A stretch of 64,000 nucleotides of DNA from Prostheceraeus crozeri (GCA_907163375.1 CAJQUW010008688.1:67001-131000), one strand, 5' to 3'; shown: positions 20,455 through 34,900, counted from the first letter of the stretch. The notes: generated by a model not told the origin, from the sequence alone. A program made the numbers and translations.

Positions 20455-20698
20455 TGGATCTAATGTCTTCTGAGGGTATTGGTCATGGGGTAGCGTCTGA
20501 CATAGAGTCTGGGATTGGCGGAGGGGAGGGGAGTGGGTGTCAATCGTGTTATTATCTGTGGTCATTTTCCGTTTGGTATGGGGGGCGTCATTGTCCCAGT
20601 CGCGCGGGGGGGTGGCTTTGTGTTGGTTGGGTTGTAGTTAGGGTTATGGGGTGGCGTGCTGGTCGGTTTTGTTGCAGGGACAGATCGTAGCAACCGAT
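20455..20698. other. G/T-rich transition segment
   Basis: Composition departs sharply from the AT-rich left side. I counted 23 G, 22 T, 9 A and 6 C in 20521-20580, and 28 G, 19 T, 9 C and 4 A in 20581-20640. No gene or repeat is visible. One TTAGGG at 20638-20643 is isolated and not a telomere array. It is followed directly by a switch to the opposite strand bias. Confidence 0.8.
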
Positions 20699-20721
20699 GC
20701 CCCGGGGCCCCCCCCCGGGGC
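20699..20721. repeat. C/G palindromic junction at the strand-bias switch
   Basis: GCCCC (20699-20703) followed by GGGG, nine Cs, and GGGGC (717-721 of this kilobase) form nested inverted repeats. The sequence is G/T-rich before it and A/C-rich after it. The two sides are not reverse complements of each other, so it is not a simple fold-back. Confidence 0.6.
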
Positions 20722-23700
20722 GAGACCGGCACCCCCCAACGCACGCGCCCCGCGCGTCAGTTCCCACACCGCCCGGCAACCCGCGCGGGCGAGCGAGCGT
20801 ACAACGCACGTAGAAAAACAGAGCACAAGGCAGAACGCGAAGACCGCAACCAGCGCGAGCGCCCCGCGTCACACGCGCACGCCGACCGCAAGAACCCGAA
20901 CCCGGCGCAGCGACCCGCCCCCCCAGCCACACCGCGACCAAAGACAACGTACATACCAGGTAACGTCAAACAGAAGCGCACGCACAAACAGAAGTCAGAC
21001 CGAAGAAACACGTACCGCCGTTGCGCCCCAGACCACAAGACGCGCACAAACAAAAACCGAGACCGCAAACGGGAAGAGCCCGCCACCGGCGCCACGCCCA
21101 GGCCCACCCCCGTAGCACGAGTTGACGCAGAGAAGAACCAGGCGACACCGAAGACAGATCAGCCCACGGGCGAACGCACAAAGCCCGCGGGCAAAGGCGC
21201 GCCCGCCGGCCCCGCCGACCCCTTCGCGCGCACACAGCCGCACACCCCGCCCGGCAAAACAACGCACCAGGGGAAGCGAGAAGACGCACACAGGAACGAG
21301 CCGGCGACCCAAACCGCGCCGCCCCCAGCGCCCGCCCCCCACCGCAAACGCCCAAGCCCGCGCCCCCGCCGCGCGACACAACCCAGTACGCAACCACCAG
21401 CAGTCGAAGCACGAACAGCACCAGTCCCCGCCCCACGCCCACAGCGGCCGCCCACCAGGCCCGCCAAGTCCCCCGGCCCCGTTCCCGCCCCGCCCGCTCG
21501 CCGACACACGCGCCCCCGCACACGCGCGCGCGACCCAAGCAAAGAACGCCCGACACCAGCCCGACACGCCCCGCACAAACGTCCGCCGCCTCCCGGAGCC
21601 GCCGCGCGGCCATCTAGAGGCGACCAGCACGCCCCGACGCAACAGCACGCACCGTCGCCCCCGACACACCGCCGACCGCGCGACCCCGCACCGTCGTCGC
21701 GAAGCAACACCAGGCACAGACCCAGTCGACAAACGAAGCCGCCTCACAGGCGCCCCCCACACCCCGACGCCCGTAGCCAGTACAACGCACGCGCACACGC
21801 GCCCAGCCCACAAAACGCCCGCCACGTCACGTGCCGCCGGTTCAGACCAAAGCCGAACAGCGGCCGCCGAGTCAACACACCGCGGCCACGCACACCGCAA
21901 GTTAGAACGACGCGAACAGAAACCCGCAGGGCCCACGCCGTGACCGCCACCCCACAACGACACGGCCGCAGAGCGACCGCCCGGACACGTCCACACAAGA
22001 GACCAAAGCGCAGCGCGTAAGACCACAGAGAAACGTAAGCCGGAGAGACGACGCAAACAGAAAAGCAAAAACGAAGCGCACAGCCGTTACCGAGCGCCGG
22101 CCACGCAGCAGCGAGAAGAGTTCGCGGCCAGCCACGCAAGGTAGACCAGCTCAGAAGGGTAAGAGCATGTAGAGACGGCCGAGTAGCGGCCAGACGAAAG
22201 CAAAGACCACCACCGCCACACCGCAAGTCACCCGCCAACTCCACCCCGCGCCACGGGGGCAAGGAACAGCGGCAACGAGAGTAGTCAAAAAACGGAACCA
22301 GAGCGAGGCAAAAGACGAAACGATCCGGCGAGGACCGAAAGCAAAAAGAGTACGCAGGCCCGTAAAGAGTCCAGAAGGCGCGAGACCAACCGACGAAACA
22401 ACATGAACAAGCACGAGGAGGACTCGTAAACGACCACAGAGCCACAACAGACAAACACACGTTAACACGTAGGGCCGCACGCCAAACCCGCGCCGACCAC
22501 GAGATGACAGAGGAAGTAAATAAGCGGAGACAAAACAGAGCAAAGAGCCGCCAAAGAAACGGCGCAGACACGCAACGAACACCCAGGCGTCGGTCCACGG
22601 CACACCAGTCACCGGCCGACACGCACCAGCCCCGTTGACCCGAACCACGGCCCCACGAAGTCAGCGCGACGAAAGACGAGTACCACAGAACGCGTCCCGC
22701 ACCGAGACCCCCAAGAGACGGAAGTCGGCAACACACATCACCAAAACAGCGTCGGCGAAAAGTAGAACCACAGTCGCGAAAGCAAGCCCGGGACGCCCCA
22801 AAAAACCCAGCGAACGCAGGAACCACAGACACGAGACGACGCGAGCCACCGCCCACACACCCGTTCACCACGCGGCAAGGGCAGAGCGAAAGACAGGGCT
22901 CAGACCCCCAGACCCACCGCGCCCAGAGCGTAACGCACCGCCACCAGAACACCGCGCCAGCCCGTAGACGCGCGCGGTCCAGAGCCGTAGTACACCAGTC
23001 CCCCACAGCCCGCAACCCCGCCGCAGCCCCCGACAGCACACGCAGACCACGAAACGCGAAAGAGAGAGACCGCAGCCACACCGAAACACCCCGACGGCGG
23101 CGCCCCCCCCGCCGTCAAGACCACCAAGCGGAGAAGACAGTACAAAGCGCAGCCAGAAGGCGACGAGACGCCCGCACGCACCGTCGAGACCGACGCAACA
23201 GAAGAACACCAGAAGACCAAACCCGTAACCCCGGCCCGACCCGGCACGGCAACAGCCAACAAGCGAACGACAGTAGAAGCCGAACAGTCCCGCACACGCC
23301 ACGCACGTACGGACAAAAGAAGCAAACCGTAAGAGTAGACAACTCAAAGAACCAGAAAAACAACGAACACGAGCCCGTCCACACCAGAAGACACGACAGG
23401 AGCGCCGGGCGCCGGTAGCGCGACCCGTAAGACAACGTCAAGAGAACGTACACGAAACGACGCGAATGAAGCGAGCGACCGTCCCCCCCCCCCGCCGTCA
23501 CACCAAGCGCAGCGGCGTCCCGCCCCCAGGCGTCCCGCGGCACGAGAAGCAGTCGACCACCAGTCAAGCCCGCAAAAACGCAACAGCGCCCCTCCGCCCC
23601 GCGCCCCAACAGCCCAGCACGTCGGGCGTAAGACCCCGCCCAAAACACACGCCGGCCGTCCCACGCAAAGGAAAAAAAACACACGAGAGGTCTAACGCAT

Positions 23701-24589
23701 ACCGCAGTCCAACGCAGCCGCACAGTTCGCCGCCCCACGACACAAGTAGACACGCGACGCCAGGTCAGGACGGGGCGACCCCGGTCAGGAGCAGGCCCGC
23801 GGCGTAAAAGAGCACGGAGACAAAACACACAACAAAGAGTGGCCAACCACGACTCGAGCGCCGCCCGCCCGAAGAGCGCCGCCAGACAACCGAATGCCGT
23901 TCCGCACACACAGACCACGCCCCCCAGGGCCCCCGCGACTGTCGACCGACACGAGAACCGACAACAGAACCGCCGAGGAAACCCCGCGTAAGTACACGAG
24001 CAACACAAACGCGACCAGCCAAACGACCACCGCACAACGAGACGAGAACGCAGACGACGCACGAAACCCGCACGCAGCCCCGACCACACCCGCACAAACG
24101 ACAAAGAAAAAGAACTAAACAGCAAAAGTACCGTCGCCGGCCCCCACCCAAACCCGACCACCCCCACCAACCCACGCCCGAAAGACAGGCTACAAAGACA
24201 AGGAAACAGCCAGAACACAGACAGTCTGTACCACCCCGGCCCCCCAGCGAAAACCGAGAGAGCAGAGCGTAGCAGAAACCACCACAAAAGCGCAAAGACA
24301 GAAACAACAAGTTCGTCCCCACCCAACCGCCCCCCCCAGGCCGCGACGCGAAGCAGCAAAGCGATCAAGCAGGAACAGACACCACACGCCCGTCAGCCAC
24401 AGACCCGCAACCGCAGCTCGGCGTTCGCACCCGGCACGCACAGCAACATAGACGGGGCACAAGCCGAAGACAGTAAAAGCAAACCAACCGCAAAGCGCCA
24501 CAAAAGAGTATAGTAGAAGAGAGACGACCGGCCGTACGGCCCGCGCTCTCCCACAACCGCGACCGCAGACGACGAGAAGTTCCAGGTCA

Positions 24590-25275
24590 GACAGGAGGAA
24601 GCCAGTAAAAACAGAGAGAAACCGACAGAGAGTAGAAGTAAAAAAAGACGCAAGCGACACCAGACAACAGCCGAACAAGCAAAACGACAGAGCCAACCCG
24701 CGACCCAACACACAGAACACGAAAAAAGGAAAGAACCGAGAAAAAAGAGCCGAAAGGCAAGAAAAAGCGAGAAAAGACAAACGAAGAAGGACAAGACAAA
24801 AACGCAAGGGGCCACAAAAGGAGTGCACAGTAAAAAAACAGAAAAAAAAACGCAAGAAGCGAACCGAGGAAACCAAAAACAAACGGAGTGCAGGAAGAAA
24901 GCGAAAAGGGCGAGAAAAGGACAAAGAGACGAGCCAAAGTGCCACACGGACGGTCGGCAACAAGGGGAAACAAGAAGCACGAGCACACGGAGAGTAAAAA
25001 ATCGTACGCGAAAGAAACAAGAGACCAGAGCACAGGGCAGTAAACGCGCACACCGAACTCAGGAAGAAAGAGAAACGAGCAAGCGGAACCAGAGGAAGTA
25101 GAGCCCGCCAGACAAACCAAGACAGGAAAAAAAAAAGTCGACGAGGGCGCACGCGGTACAGGGAGCAGAGAAGTAAATGATAAGAAAGCCAAAAGTTACG
25201 AAGTGAGTAAAGAAAGAGAGAAGAAGAAGAAACACACAACGATAACAAGAAGAGAAAGGACGTAGAACCGCCGCG
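24590..25275. other. A-rich sub-block within the T-poor block
   Basis: Here A replaces C as the main base (A34 of 60 in 24841-24900) while T stays near one in sixty and G near a quarter. It changes over a few hundred bases into the C-richest sub-block that follows. No gene seen. Confidence 0.7.
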
Positions 25276-25279
25276 CCAC

Positions 25280-28200
25280 CAAAACGCACACAAGACCGGT
25301 AAGACGAGCCCCCTCCCCCGCGGCCAGCCGCCCCCGTTGTCGTCACCGCGCCGCCCGACCGATAGGCGACGAGCCAGGCGTTCCCACCGCCACCCCGGTA
25401 CCGCACCCAACGCCGCGATCCGCCCCGCCGCACCGAACCCGACCCCGCGCCCCCCCCCCCACGGCCCGCCCGCGCCGCGTCCCCCCGCGCCGCGGGTACC
25501 CCGACAAAACCGCGCGCCCAGCGGCCAGCGAGGAACGAGGCGTCGCCGCACCAACGAGAGCGAACACAAACCCCGCCGCCCCCGCGACACGAACGGCCAA
25601 CCCCGAGAGACAAACAGGCGAAGCTACCGCAAACCGCCCCGACGTCAGTCGCAAGCCCGCGCCCGCGCCCCGCCCCCACGCCGCACCCACGCCGAGCCCC
25701 GCGCGCCAGCGAACAGAAACAAGCGCCGACACCCGCCCGACGCCCATCCCGCCCACACGGCACGCGCCGCCCGAACGGCACAGTCGTCCCCCCCGCCCCG
25801 AACACGGCCCACCCCACGCGACGCCGGGGACCCGCCCCGCAGCCAAGGAGCGAGCCGCAGGCGACGACAGAGACCGGTCCGCCCCGCCCGTCCCCCCTTC
25901 CCCGACCCGCCCGGGAAAAACGCGTAAAACGAGGCACGGAAGGCGTGTAACACCGACACCCGGCGACATCCGCCGCCCGCCCCGACCCGGCGGCGGACCC
26001 CCCCGTCCGCACCCAAACCGCGCGTCGCCCCGTTCGAGCGGCCCCCCCCGGCGCGACAACGACACGAAGCGCAGACGCGAGCCGCGAGTCCGTACGCCCC
26101 GAGCACCCCCCCGGTCAGCCGCCCACCAGAACCGCCCCGCGAGCACGCGGACCTCGCGATCACAGGCAGAAAAAGAGACGAAGCCGACACCCCCCCCCAC
26201 ACGCCCCCCAGGCCGCCGGCCCCGAGGTCCGCCACGTCAAGACACCCAGCACCCGCGCGCAACCAGGTCGCCCGCGCCCCACGCGCCCGACCCCGCGCAC
26301 CCCACCCCACCCCGGCCCGCCCAGCCCGCGTCCACCGCAGCGGTCCCCGCGACAGACGTACCCATCACACCGAGACACCCGCCACAACCGGCCCCCCGGC
26401 GACAAACCCCAGACGCGCGCCCACCCGCGCCGGTTCGCCGTCCCACGTGCCCAGCGGCGCGCCGACCAGGCCCCGCCGCGCGCCGGCCCGCGCACCGCCG
26501 CACGCCCGCAAGCAGACGTCGCGAAAGCAGCGGGAGTCACCCCGAGCCCCGTCGTCACCCCAGGTCCCCGCCGCGCCGCCGCCCGCGCACAGCCGCACCG
26601 CAACGATCCGGTTTCTCCGTCGACGACACACACGAGGTTGCGTGCCCAGAGCGGCGCCGCGGGCACCGACGAAGCCGCGCCGACCCGGCCGTCCGTCACA
26701 ACAAAAGAAGGAAGATCAGAGGAAACGAGGACCGCGCCGCGCACCCGCGCCGCCGCGCACCCCCAACCGTAACGCACAAAACTAGCCACACGCAGCCCGG
26801 AACCCCCCCCCCCGGGGACACGACACGAGCCCCCCACTGCACCGACCTCCCCACGGACCCCGCGCGAACACGCCCACCGTACGCGCCGGACGCCCACGGC
26901 GTCACCGGACAAGCCAGCCCCGCCCCATGCCCCCGCCCCCACGGCAGAATGCAGGCGGCGAGACGGCAACCCGCCAGAGCACCCCCGCGGAGCCAAACAG
27001 CGAAGCGCAATCGCAACCCGCGACACCGCGACCCCGCCGAGTCGGCCGCCCACCCCCCATAGCCCCCCGCCGCGGCGCGCCCCCGGCCCGCCCGCGCCGC
27101 CGACCCCCCCGCGGAAGCCAGCGCGCCGCCACCGGCCCCCACCGCCCCCCCCCCGGTACCACCGCCGGACGCGCCCCCCGCCGACCGCACCCCGAACCGG
27201 GTCAGGCCGCCCGCGCCACCAGCGCCCCGCGCCCGACCAGGACAGTCACCGCGCCCCCGCCCGCGCGGCGACAGTCCCGCAAGCCCCCTGCCGCGCGCCG
27301 CCCCGCAGGCGCCTCCCCGAACAACACAACCACTCGACCGAACAAACCACCCGCCACGCCACCCCGCGCAGCCCCCCGCACCACAAGGCCCGCCCCACCG
27401 CGAACGACAAAAAAGAGAGAAAACCCGGCGCAGTCGCCAAACCCCCAAACCCACGGCGCCGACGCCCCGCACCAGCCGACACCACCGCCCGGTACCGGCA
27501 CAGCCCCCGCCCCGTTCACCCGACACAGAGCAGGCCCCCCCCGGTCGGCCCCCCCCCCGCACGCGCTCGTGCGTCCGACCGGCCGTTCGCAAGGAGCGTA
27601 CCGCCACGCACGCACCCGGGGCCCCGTGACGGGCCCCCCGCGCGCCCCGCCACGCCGCGCTCCGTCCGCCCGCCCGCCCCAACCGCGCGCGCCCCCGCAC
27701 CCGCGCCGGCGCGGCCCGTATCCACAGCCGCGCGCGAGCCCAGAGCGCCCCGAAAGACCCCCGCGGGGAACACGCGCCGCCCGGGCGCCGCGACCCCCCC
27801 AGACCGCGCAAATGCCCCACGCGCCCAGGCAACGCCCCACCAGCCCAGAGCGCGCCCTCCCCACAGCTCCGCGTCCCCGCGCCCGTCAGGCGCGGTCGAC
27901 GACAAGCAACAGAAAAGAGACGCGCCGACCGTCAGAGCGGCCCCGCGCAACCACCCCAGCTCGGCCCCGGCCACGCCCCCGGGCGCACACACACACCGCT
28001 CCCTGCTGACCCGCCGCCCGAGGCGCACCCCCGCGGGAGCGCCACCGGCATCGCCAACGCCCCCCGCGCGACCCCCCCCCCCCGCCCGCCCGCCACTCGC
28101 GTTACCCGCAAACCACGGCCGTCGCCGCCCCGCCGCGCCCCCGCCCCGCTGCCGCCGCCGACGTATCCCGTCCCAGACCGCGTCCCGAGACGCCGAGGGC

Positions 28201-31200
28201 GACGCCGTCGGCACACGTTCTGTCCAAGCGCCGCTCAGCCTCCGCCGCCCTGCCCCCAACGCGCACGGCCCCCCCGGACGCGGGCCCGCCCCCCCCGAAG
28301 GCCGCCCAGGCCCCCCGCACAGAACCCGCCAGCCACCCGCCCCCCACGCCCGCCGGCCAAACCAGAGCAAAGAGTCCCGCACGCCGCGCGAGCCGCGCAC
28401 CGCGAGCCGGCAGGCGCCCGTCCACACCACAGCCGGGCACAGTCCCCCTCCTGGCCGCCCACCAGCTCACCCCCCCACCGCGCGCGCCGCCGCCCCCCAA
28501 CCAGCGGCGCAACCCGGCCAACGCCCCAACCGCAGAACCACGGGACCCCCCCCACTGCGCCCCCCCTCCCCGAGCCCCGCCCGACCCACAGCGTCGGGCC
28601 CGCCCAACCCAGGCCCACGGTCCGCCCACCCAGCCGCGTTCCCCCACCCCCCGCCAGCCGCCCCAACAACAAAACACGGGCTAACCCCCCCGCGCGCGCC
28701 ACCGTCGCGACCGCCGCTGCACCAACTCCCGCCAGCCCGAACCGCGCACCCACACCACGCGCCCCGACCAACGGCGACCTTCGACGCGCGCCCCCCCCCC
28801 GGCCCACCGCACCCGAAGCCGGCAAGCAGGCCGGCGCAACCGAACACCGCGAGACGCGTAGCACCGCACGCCCGCGCCAGCCCGGGTCACAACAGGCCAC
28901 CCGGACAAGCTGCAGCGCAACCCCCCCCACACAAGACCCCGACCAGCAACGTCCCCCCGCCGCCGGACACGCACCCCAAGCGCGACGCGTCGCGCCGCGT
29001 CACCTCGGCGTCGGACCCGCAGCCACCGCCCGTCGCCCGGCCCCGGACCCCAGCCCGGGGCGCCACCGCGCGCCCAGAGGCCGCAAAAGCCCCCAACCAC
29101 GCCCCGCGCGCCCTACGTTCAACACAACGAAGCCGGCCGGCGCGACGCCGCCAGTCGTTCCCGCCGAGAACCCAGCCACACCCGCGCGACGCACGTTGCC
29201 AGACACCCGTAGGAAACCGAAGGCGCGTACAGACCTTAGACGGTCGCGCGACGTCGACCGCGCTTCAACGCGCGCTGGGCCCCGCAGCCCCCCGTACGCG
29301 CCGACGAACAACCACGCCCACGCACGCCCGCGCGCCCAACGTGGGACCCCGCCCCCCGCGTCGTACCACCCCCCGACGCACCGACCCGGTCGCGCGTACA
29401 CCCACCCCGGCACAACAACCAGGCCCAGCGGGCCGCGTGGAACCAAACCCGCCGCGTCCCGCCCGGTCAGCGCCCGAAGCCGCTCCCCCCGTCAGCCGCG
29501 CACCGCGCGCGCCCCGCCCGGGACCCCACCGCCAAGTAGAACCGGAAGCCACACCCGCGGCGCGCGGGTCGCGCCCGAGCCGCCCCCCCTCCCCAGCGAG
29601 CGCGGCCGTCCCCGCCGCACCGCCGCCCCGAGCAGTACCACCCGGCACGCCACGGCGGTCCGCGTCGCACCCAACCGCCCCCTCACCGCCGACCCGCGCC
29701 GTCCGCCGGAACCGACCCCGCGTTCCCGCGCGACACGTGCCACCCAGACCCCCCAACCCAAAGTCGACGTAGCCCGCGCCGCGATCGTCAGACCCGCCCC
29801 CGAGAACCCCGAGGGAACCTACCGAGCGCCCCCCCCCCCGCGAGCCCCCAACGCAGAGTAACCCGTGCCCATCCGCAACCCACCCCCCGCACCCCCACCC
29901 CACAAGCGCGCGACAACGCCGCCGCAGCGCCCACGGCGCAGCCCGGCCGAGCCCCGCCCCGCACGCGCGCGTCCCGCTCCGTCCGCCAACCGCTGGCGTC
30001 GGGCCCACGCCGTCACGCGCGGAAGACGTAACAGCGCGACGCAACCCCCCGGTAGCCACCACGCCGCCGCACCGCCCGCCCCCCCGCCGGTGTCGCTGTC
30101 GGTGCCGCCAGCCCCGCCCGCGGCCGCGCGCCACCCCGACGTCCCCCCCGTCCACGCACCGAGATCTCCGACTGCCCGCACAAGTCGACCCCCACGCCGA
30201 CGACCGCACGTCACCCACCGCCACGCACGCCAACGACCCAAGCCCGCCGCACCCCCGCCGTTAAGGCCGCCAGCAGCACGCCCCACCGCGTAAGGCGCGC
30301 ACCCGGCGCACCCGGCCAAGCGAACCTCCAGCGTCCCCACCGCCGCGCGCCCCAGGGCCCCCCGCAGGGCGCCCACGGGCGCCAGCGCGCCCGGCGCCGC
30401 AACGTACCGCCCCAACGCCGGCGCGCGCCCCTCCCGCGGGCCCAGCACGGCCACCGCACGCTGGCCGCCCACCGACCAGGGCCCGCTGCGCCCAGGCAGC
30501 CCCGGCTCCCCCCCGTCAGCCAAGCCGCCAGCACCCGGCCAAGCGGCACCCGCAGCGGTACGAGCACAAGCCACGTCCGATCCCGCCCCGCAGCCGCGCC
30601 AACCCACGGGCCCGCCCCCCGTACGTTCGCCCCGCCCGTCCCGCCCGCCGCGCCGCCACAGCCCCGCGCGTCCCCGCGTCAAAACCGAGACGCACGAACC
30701 CGCAGCCCCAGACCCCGAGGCCCGCAAGCCCGGAGTACCAAGCCGCAGTCAAGCCGCCCGGCCGCGGTCCGCAGGCCGCCCCCCCCCCCGCAGCGCCCGG
30801 GGAGAAAGGACCCCCTGCGCCCGCGACCGACCAAGTCCCGCCCGACCGTCCACCGTCCAGCGCCACCCCGGACCAACCGCCCCCCCGCGTGCCCCCGAAA
30901 GCCAAGCCGAACACCCGCACCCGCCGCCCCCCCAGGAACCCACCAAGAGCCGGTTCCCCAACCACGCGCCGCACCGCCCGCCCGGGCCGCGCGGACCCGT
31001 ACGCCACGTCCCCCCCCCGCCGCCTGTAGCCGAGCCCGCCCGACGGCCTATACCGGTACCCACGGCCAAGCTCACACAGTACAGCGCCCCCACCCCCCCC
31101 GCCCGCGCCCCGCGCCCGCGCGCCCCCTGCCCCACCCCCGCGCCCGCCGCACGAAGAGTCCCCCCCCGAGTCCCCCCTTCCACGTACCGCGCCCCCCGCG

Positions 31201-31900
31201 CGCCGCCCCACGGCCCCGACCCCAGGAGTTCCCCCCCCGTCGCACCCCCGCGGGCCAAGTCCGCCCCCCGCACCCGCCCCGAGGCCCCACCCCCCCCCCG
31301 CCCCACGGCCACGGGAGAGAGAACGCACCGTAAAGCCCCCCAGTCAGACTACTGATCCCCACGCGCAGGCCACCGCCACGCACCTAGCCCGCCCGACCGC
31401 GCGTGGTCCCACCGGTCTCCGACCCGTCCCGTCGCCCGAGCGCCCCCCGGCCGCCCCCGCCGTCACCCGCCCCGCGACGACGCCCCCGTCGGCCCCGGTC
31501 CCGCTACGCCCGCGCCCCTGCGCGCCCCCTGCGCGCCGACCGCCCCCGACACCCGCCCCGCGCCCCGCGCGGCGCCCCGACCTGCCGCGTCCCGCCCCCG
31601 CACCCCCCCCGGTATCCCGCCGCCCCGCCCCCCCCCACACGACGCCGCGCAGCCACCGGACAAACGCGAACAACACCCCCACGGAACCAAGACAACCGCC
31701 AGCCACCAGCCCGGGTCGCCCACACCAGAACGGCCCACCAGTCGACGCCCACGTAGCCCAGCCCACGCAACGCAGCCGGTACAGACCCAGCAACGTCGAC
31801 ACCCGTCGGCCGACCCCGCGGCCCGCCGCCAGCCTCGGATCCAAGACGGATACGAGCCGGCAGGCAGCCGGCCCCCACCCGCCGCACAGGCCCGCCGACC
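25280..31900. other. C-richest sub-block within the T-poor block
   Basis: C makes up well over half of many lines, with long C runs and stretches of about 100 bases without any T (27061-27156). Frames are open on both strands throughout. No gene, RNA or repeat array recognised. Confidence 0.7.
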
Positions 31901-34900
31901 CGAAAGGGACCCGACAAGTGTTGACACAGCAACCCGCCCGCACCGAGCACCACACGTGACCACCGGTACACGAGCCCCGTCGCACCCCGCGACCGCGTTG
32001 CCCCACGCAAACCCGCCCGCACACCCCGCCGCCCCGGCAGACCAGCGCAAACCCGTAAAAGTAGCCGCCCACACCACGGCGGAAACAACAGCGCGCGCGC
32101 CCACCCCAAACGCGGCGCGACCCCCCAACCACAGCCATCGTCGACGACGCGTCCCGCAGCCCCGCGCCTAAGAGCAAGTACAAGCGCGACCGGGCCGCCG
32201 CGCAACAGGAACCCGCGAACAGCGAGCGTCCAACAAAGGACACCCCAGCCCGCACGCCAGTCGCCCGACGCTCCAGACCGCCCGCAACCCCGCGGCACCG
32301 CCACCACACAGCCAGTAGCCAAGGACGGGCCGCTCAGAACCAACACAAGTCCCAGCGCACAACCAACCAGCCCCGCCACCCACCGAACACCACCGTGCCA
32401 CAGCGACCCACCGCCCGCCCCGGTCACCCCGTCAAAGCGGACGCGTACCAGCACGTCCACCGCCCGCCCCCACCGGGCGCCGCCCACACGTTCACCCCCG
32501 CCGACGGCGACCCCCACCCACCCGCGTCGGGCGCAAGCCCCAACCCGGCCGGCCGAGTAACGAGTCCAGTCCAGACAACGCAGCCCCCACAGCCCCGTCG
32601 CCAGCCGACCCCCCCCGTCCCTGACCGGCGACCGCGCGAGCAAACCAACCGCCGCCAAGTCCGGTCCAGCCACACCCGACGAACGCCTCACAAGAGACTC
32701 AAGCACCGAACCACCAGCACCCCACCCGCCGCGCAGCAGCCCAATCCACCGAACAACGCAAGAGAGCCAGTCACGCCGCGCCCCGCCCAGACGGACCGCC
32801 GCACCGGCGAGGCGTGCAGACCGACCCCGACAACGAACAGCGTCAGAGTCGAAACAACCGTCCGTCGCGCCCGCCGCCCCCCCCCCGGACCCCGTATCCG
32901 GCCGTCAGCCCCCCCCGTTCAGCGACGCACGCCGAGAACCCCACATCACCGACCACACCGCCAGGACCGAACAACAACGGGCCACCACCCTCAGTGACCA
33001 GACCACGGATGACGTCCAAGGAACAAAAAACTAATCAACCCAAGACCAACGATACGCAACAGACGACAGACCGATAAGAAGAAAAACAAGACAAGAGCAC
33101 CGACGCGCAACGGAAGCCCCCGCCCGGGTCCGCGCCCCGCACACGGCCCCGTCCCGTACGCCACCACCCCCGTCCAACGAGCGTTCACACCCGCCGAGCC
33201 AAAAGGACAAACAAACACCGAGACCGTTCAAGCCGTCCGACACACAACGCGCCAGCCCACACCAACAACGACAAAACAGCACGCAGCGCGCGCCCGGCGC
33301 CCACGAACGACCACAGCCGGGACCACGGCCCACCCCCCGCGGCCCGCCGAACGCAGCACGCGGCGCGAGTTCAAGGCGCAAGACGGAGACGCACAGCCGA
33401 CGCCCCCTCACCCGACGCACCACACCCCCAACGACCGACAGTCCACCAACGCGCCCCACACAGCGCGCCCCAGACGCCCCGTCACCGCCGGTCCGCCGGC
33501 GCAGCGCCGCCAGCAGAACCCCAGTCCGCAACAGGTCCGCAGCGCACAGGACCCACCGAAGCCCAGTAAAGCAACGTAGCCACACACCCCGTACCAACGG
33601 CACGGCAGAGCGCAACAGTAGCGACATCAGACACAGGCGGGACCGGCCCCCACGTCCGTCCGTCAACCCGCCGGGACCCGACGGCGGCCGGCGCCCCCCC
33701 CGCGCCCAAACGTACAAGCCCCCGCGCCACCCGCGCGTCCGCACTCCCTAGCCCGCGCGACCCAGTCCCACGTCCCCACCCCGAACAGTCCGCGAACCCC
33801 CGACGCCCCCAAACAAAACGAGCGCGAAACCCCAACGCCGCCCCGCGCAAAGACCCCCGAACACCCGCCCGGAGTCCACGCCGACACCTCGCCCCACACC
33901 GAGCGCAGTCCCGCCCAGTTCCCCGCCAGCGCGCAGCGCACCCGGCGAAGGCGCGACGCCCCCCCGACCCGCGCCCGGCGCCAACACCCCACCCGAGCCC
34001 GCGACCGATCGAGCCCGCGCGCCCACGCCAGCGACCGCCACGTCGCCCGCGCCCCGCCGCCCCGCCCGCACACCCCGTCCCCCCCGCCAACACGGGCCCC
34101 CCCCACCGTACCGCCGTCCCAGCCCACGCCCGGCAAACCCACCGCACGCGCCGACGCCGTGCGCACGCCCAGAGAACCCACGCCGTGCCAGCGCGACAGA
34201 GCACCACGAGCCAAGGCTCGGACGCAAGTGCCCAGGAGCCGCCACCCACCTGACACACAGCGGCGCCCCCCCCGCCGTCCCGCGGACGCCGTCGTCACCC
34301 AACGCCGTACCCGAAAGCCCCCAGACGCACCCCCCCCCGCTAGCGCAGCCGACGAGCGTCCCTCACAGTCCCGCCCGCGCACACCGCCAGACGGCGCCCC
34401 CCTCAAAAGCCACCACGCCCAAGCCGACGACGCCCCCCACCCCCGCCGTCAACGGTAAAAGCCGACGGAGCCACACGCACACGAACAAAGTGCGCAGCGC
34501 CCCAACGGCAGCGACAGAACGTACGGGCGCCGGCCACCCACACCGCGTAGCCGTCACGCACAGTCCGCCGCCGAACGAACGAACCCACACCAAAAGAGCC
34601 CGCGACGCAGACCACGCCCGCGCCAACCCCATCCACCATGCACCCGGCGCCCGGCCCCGTCGTACAACCCGCGGGTACGGAGCGCCGCCAACAGCCCACA
34701 GTCCCCCCCGCCGGCGCCCGACAAAGACAGCGAAAGTCGCCGCCCAGCGCAAGACACGCCAACCCGCAAACGAACACGCGCCACCAGATTAACCCAAGAC
34801 AAAACAGCGAAATCGAAGCCCAAGTACAGTCAACCGCGCAGTTACCGCACAGAAGACCCAAGCGACGCAAAAACAAGAACCACAGACCCCGGACGCCCCG

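Noticed and set aside
20638..20643. TTAGGG followed by a strand-bias switch, suggesting a telomere or telomere fusion
   Set aside because: Only one TTAGGG is present, with no array on the G/T side and no CCCTAA array on the A/C side.
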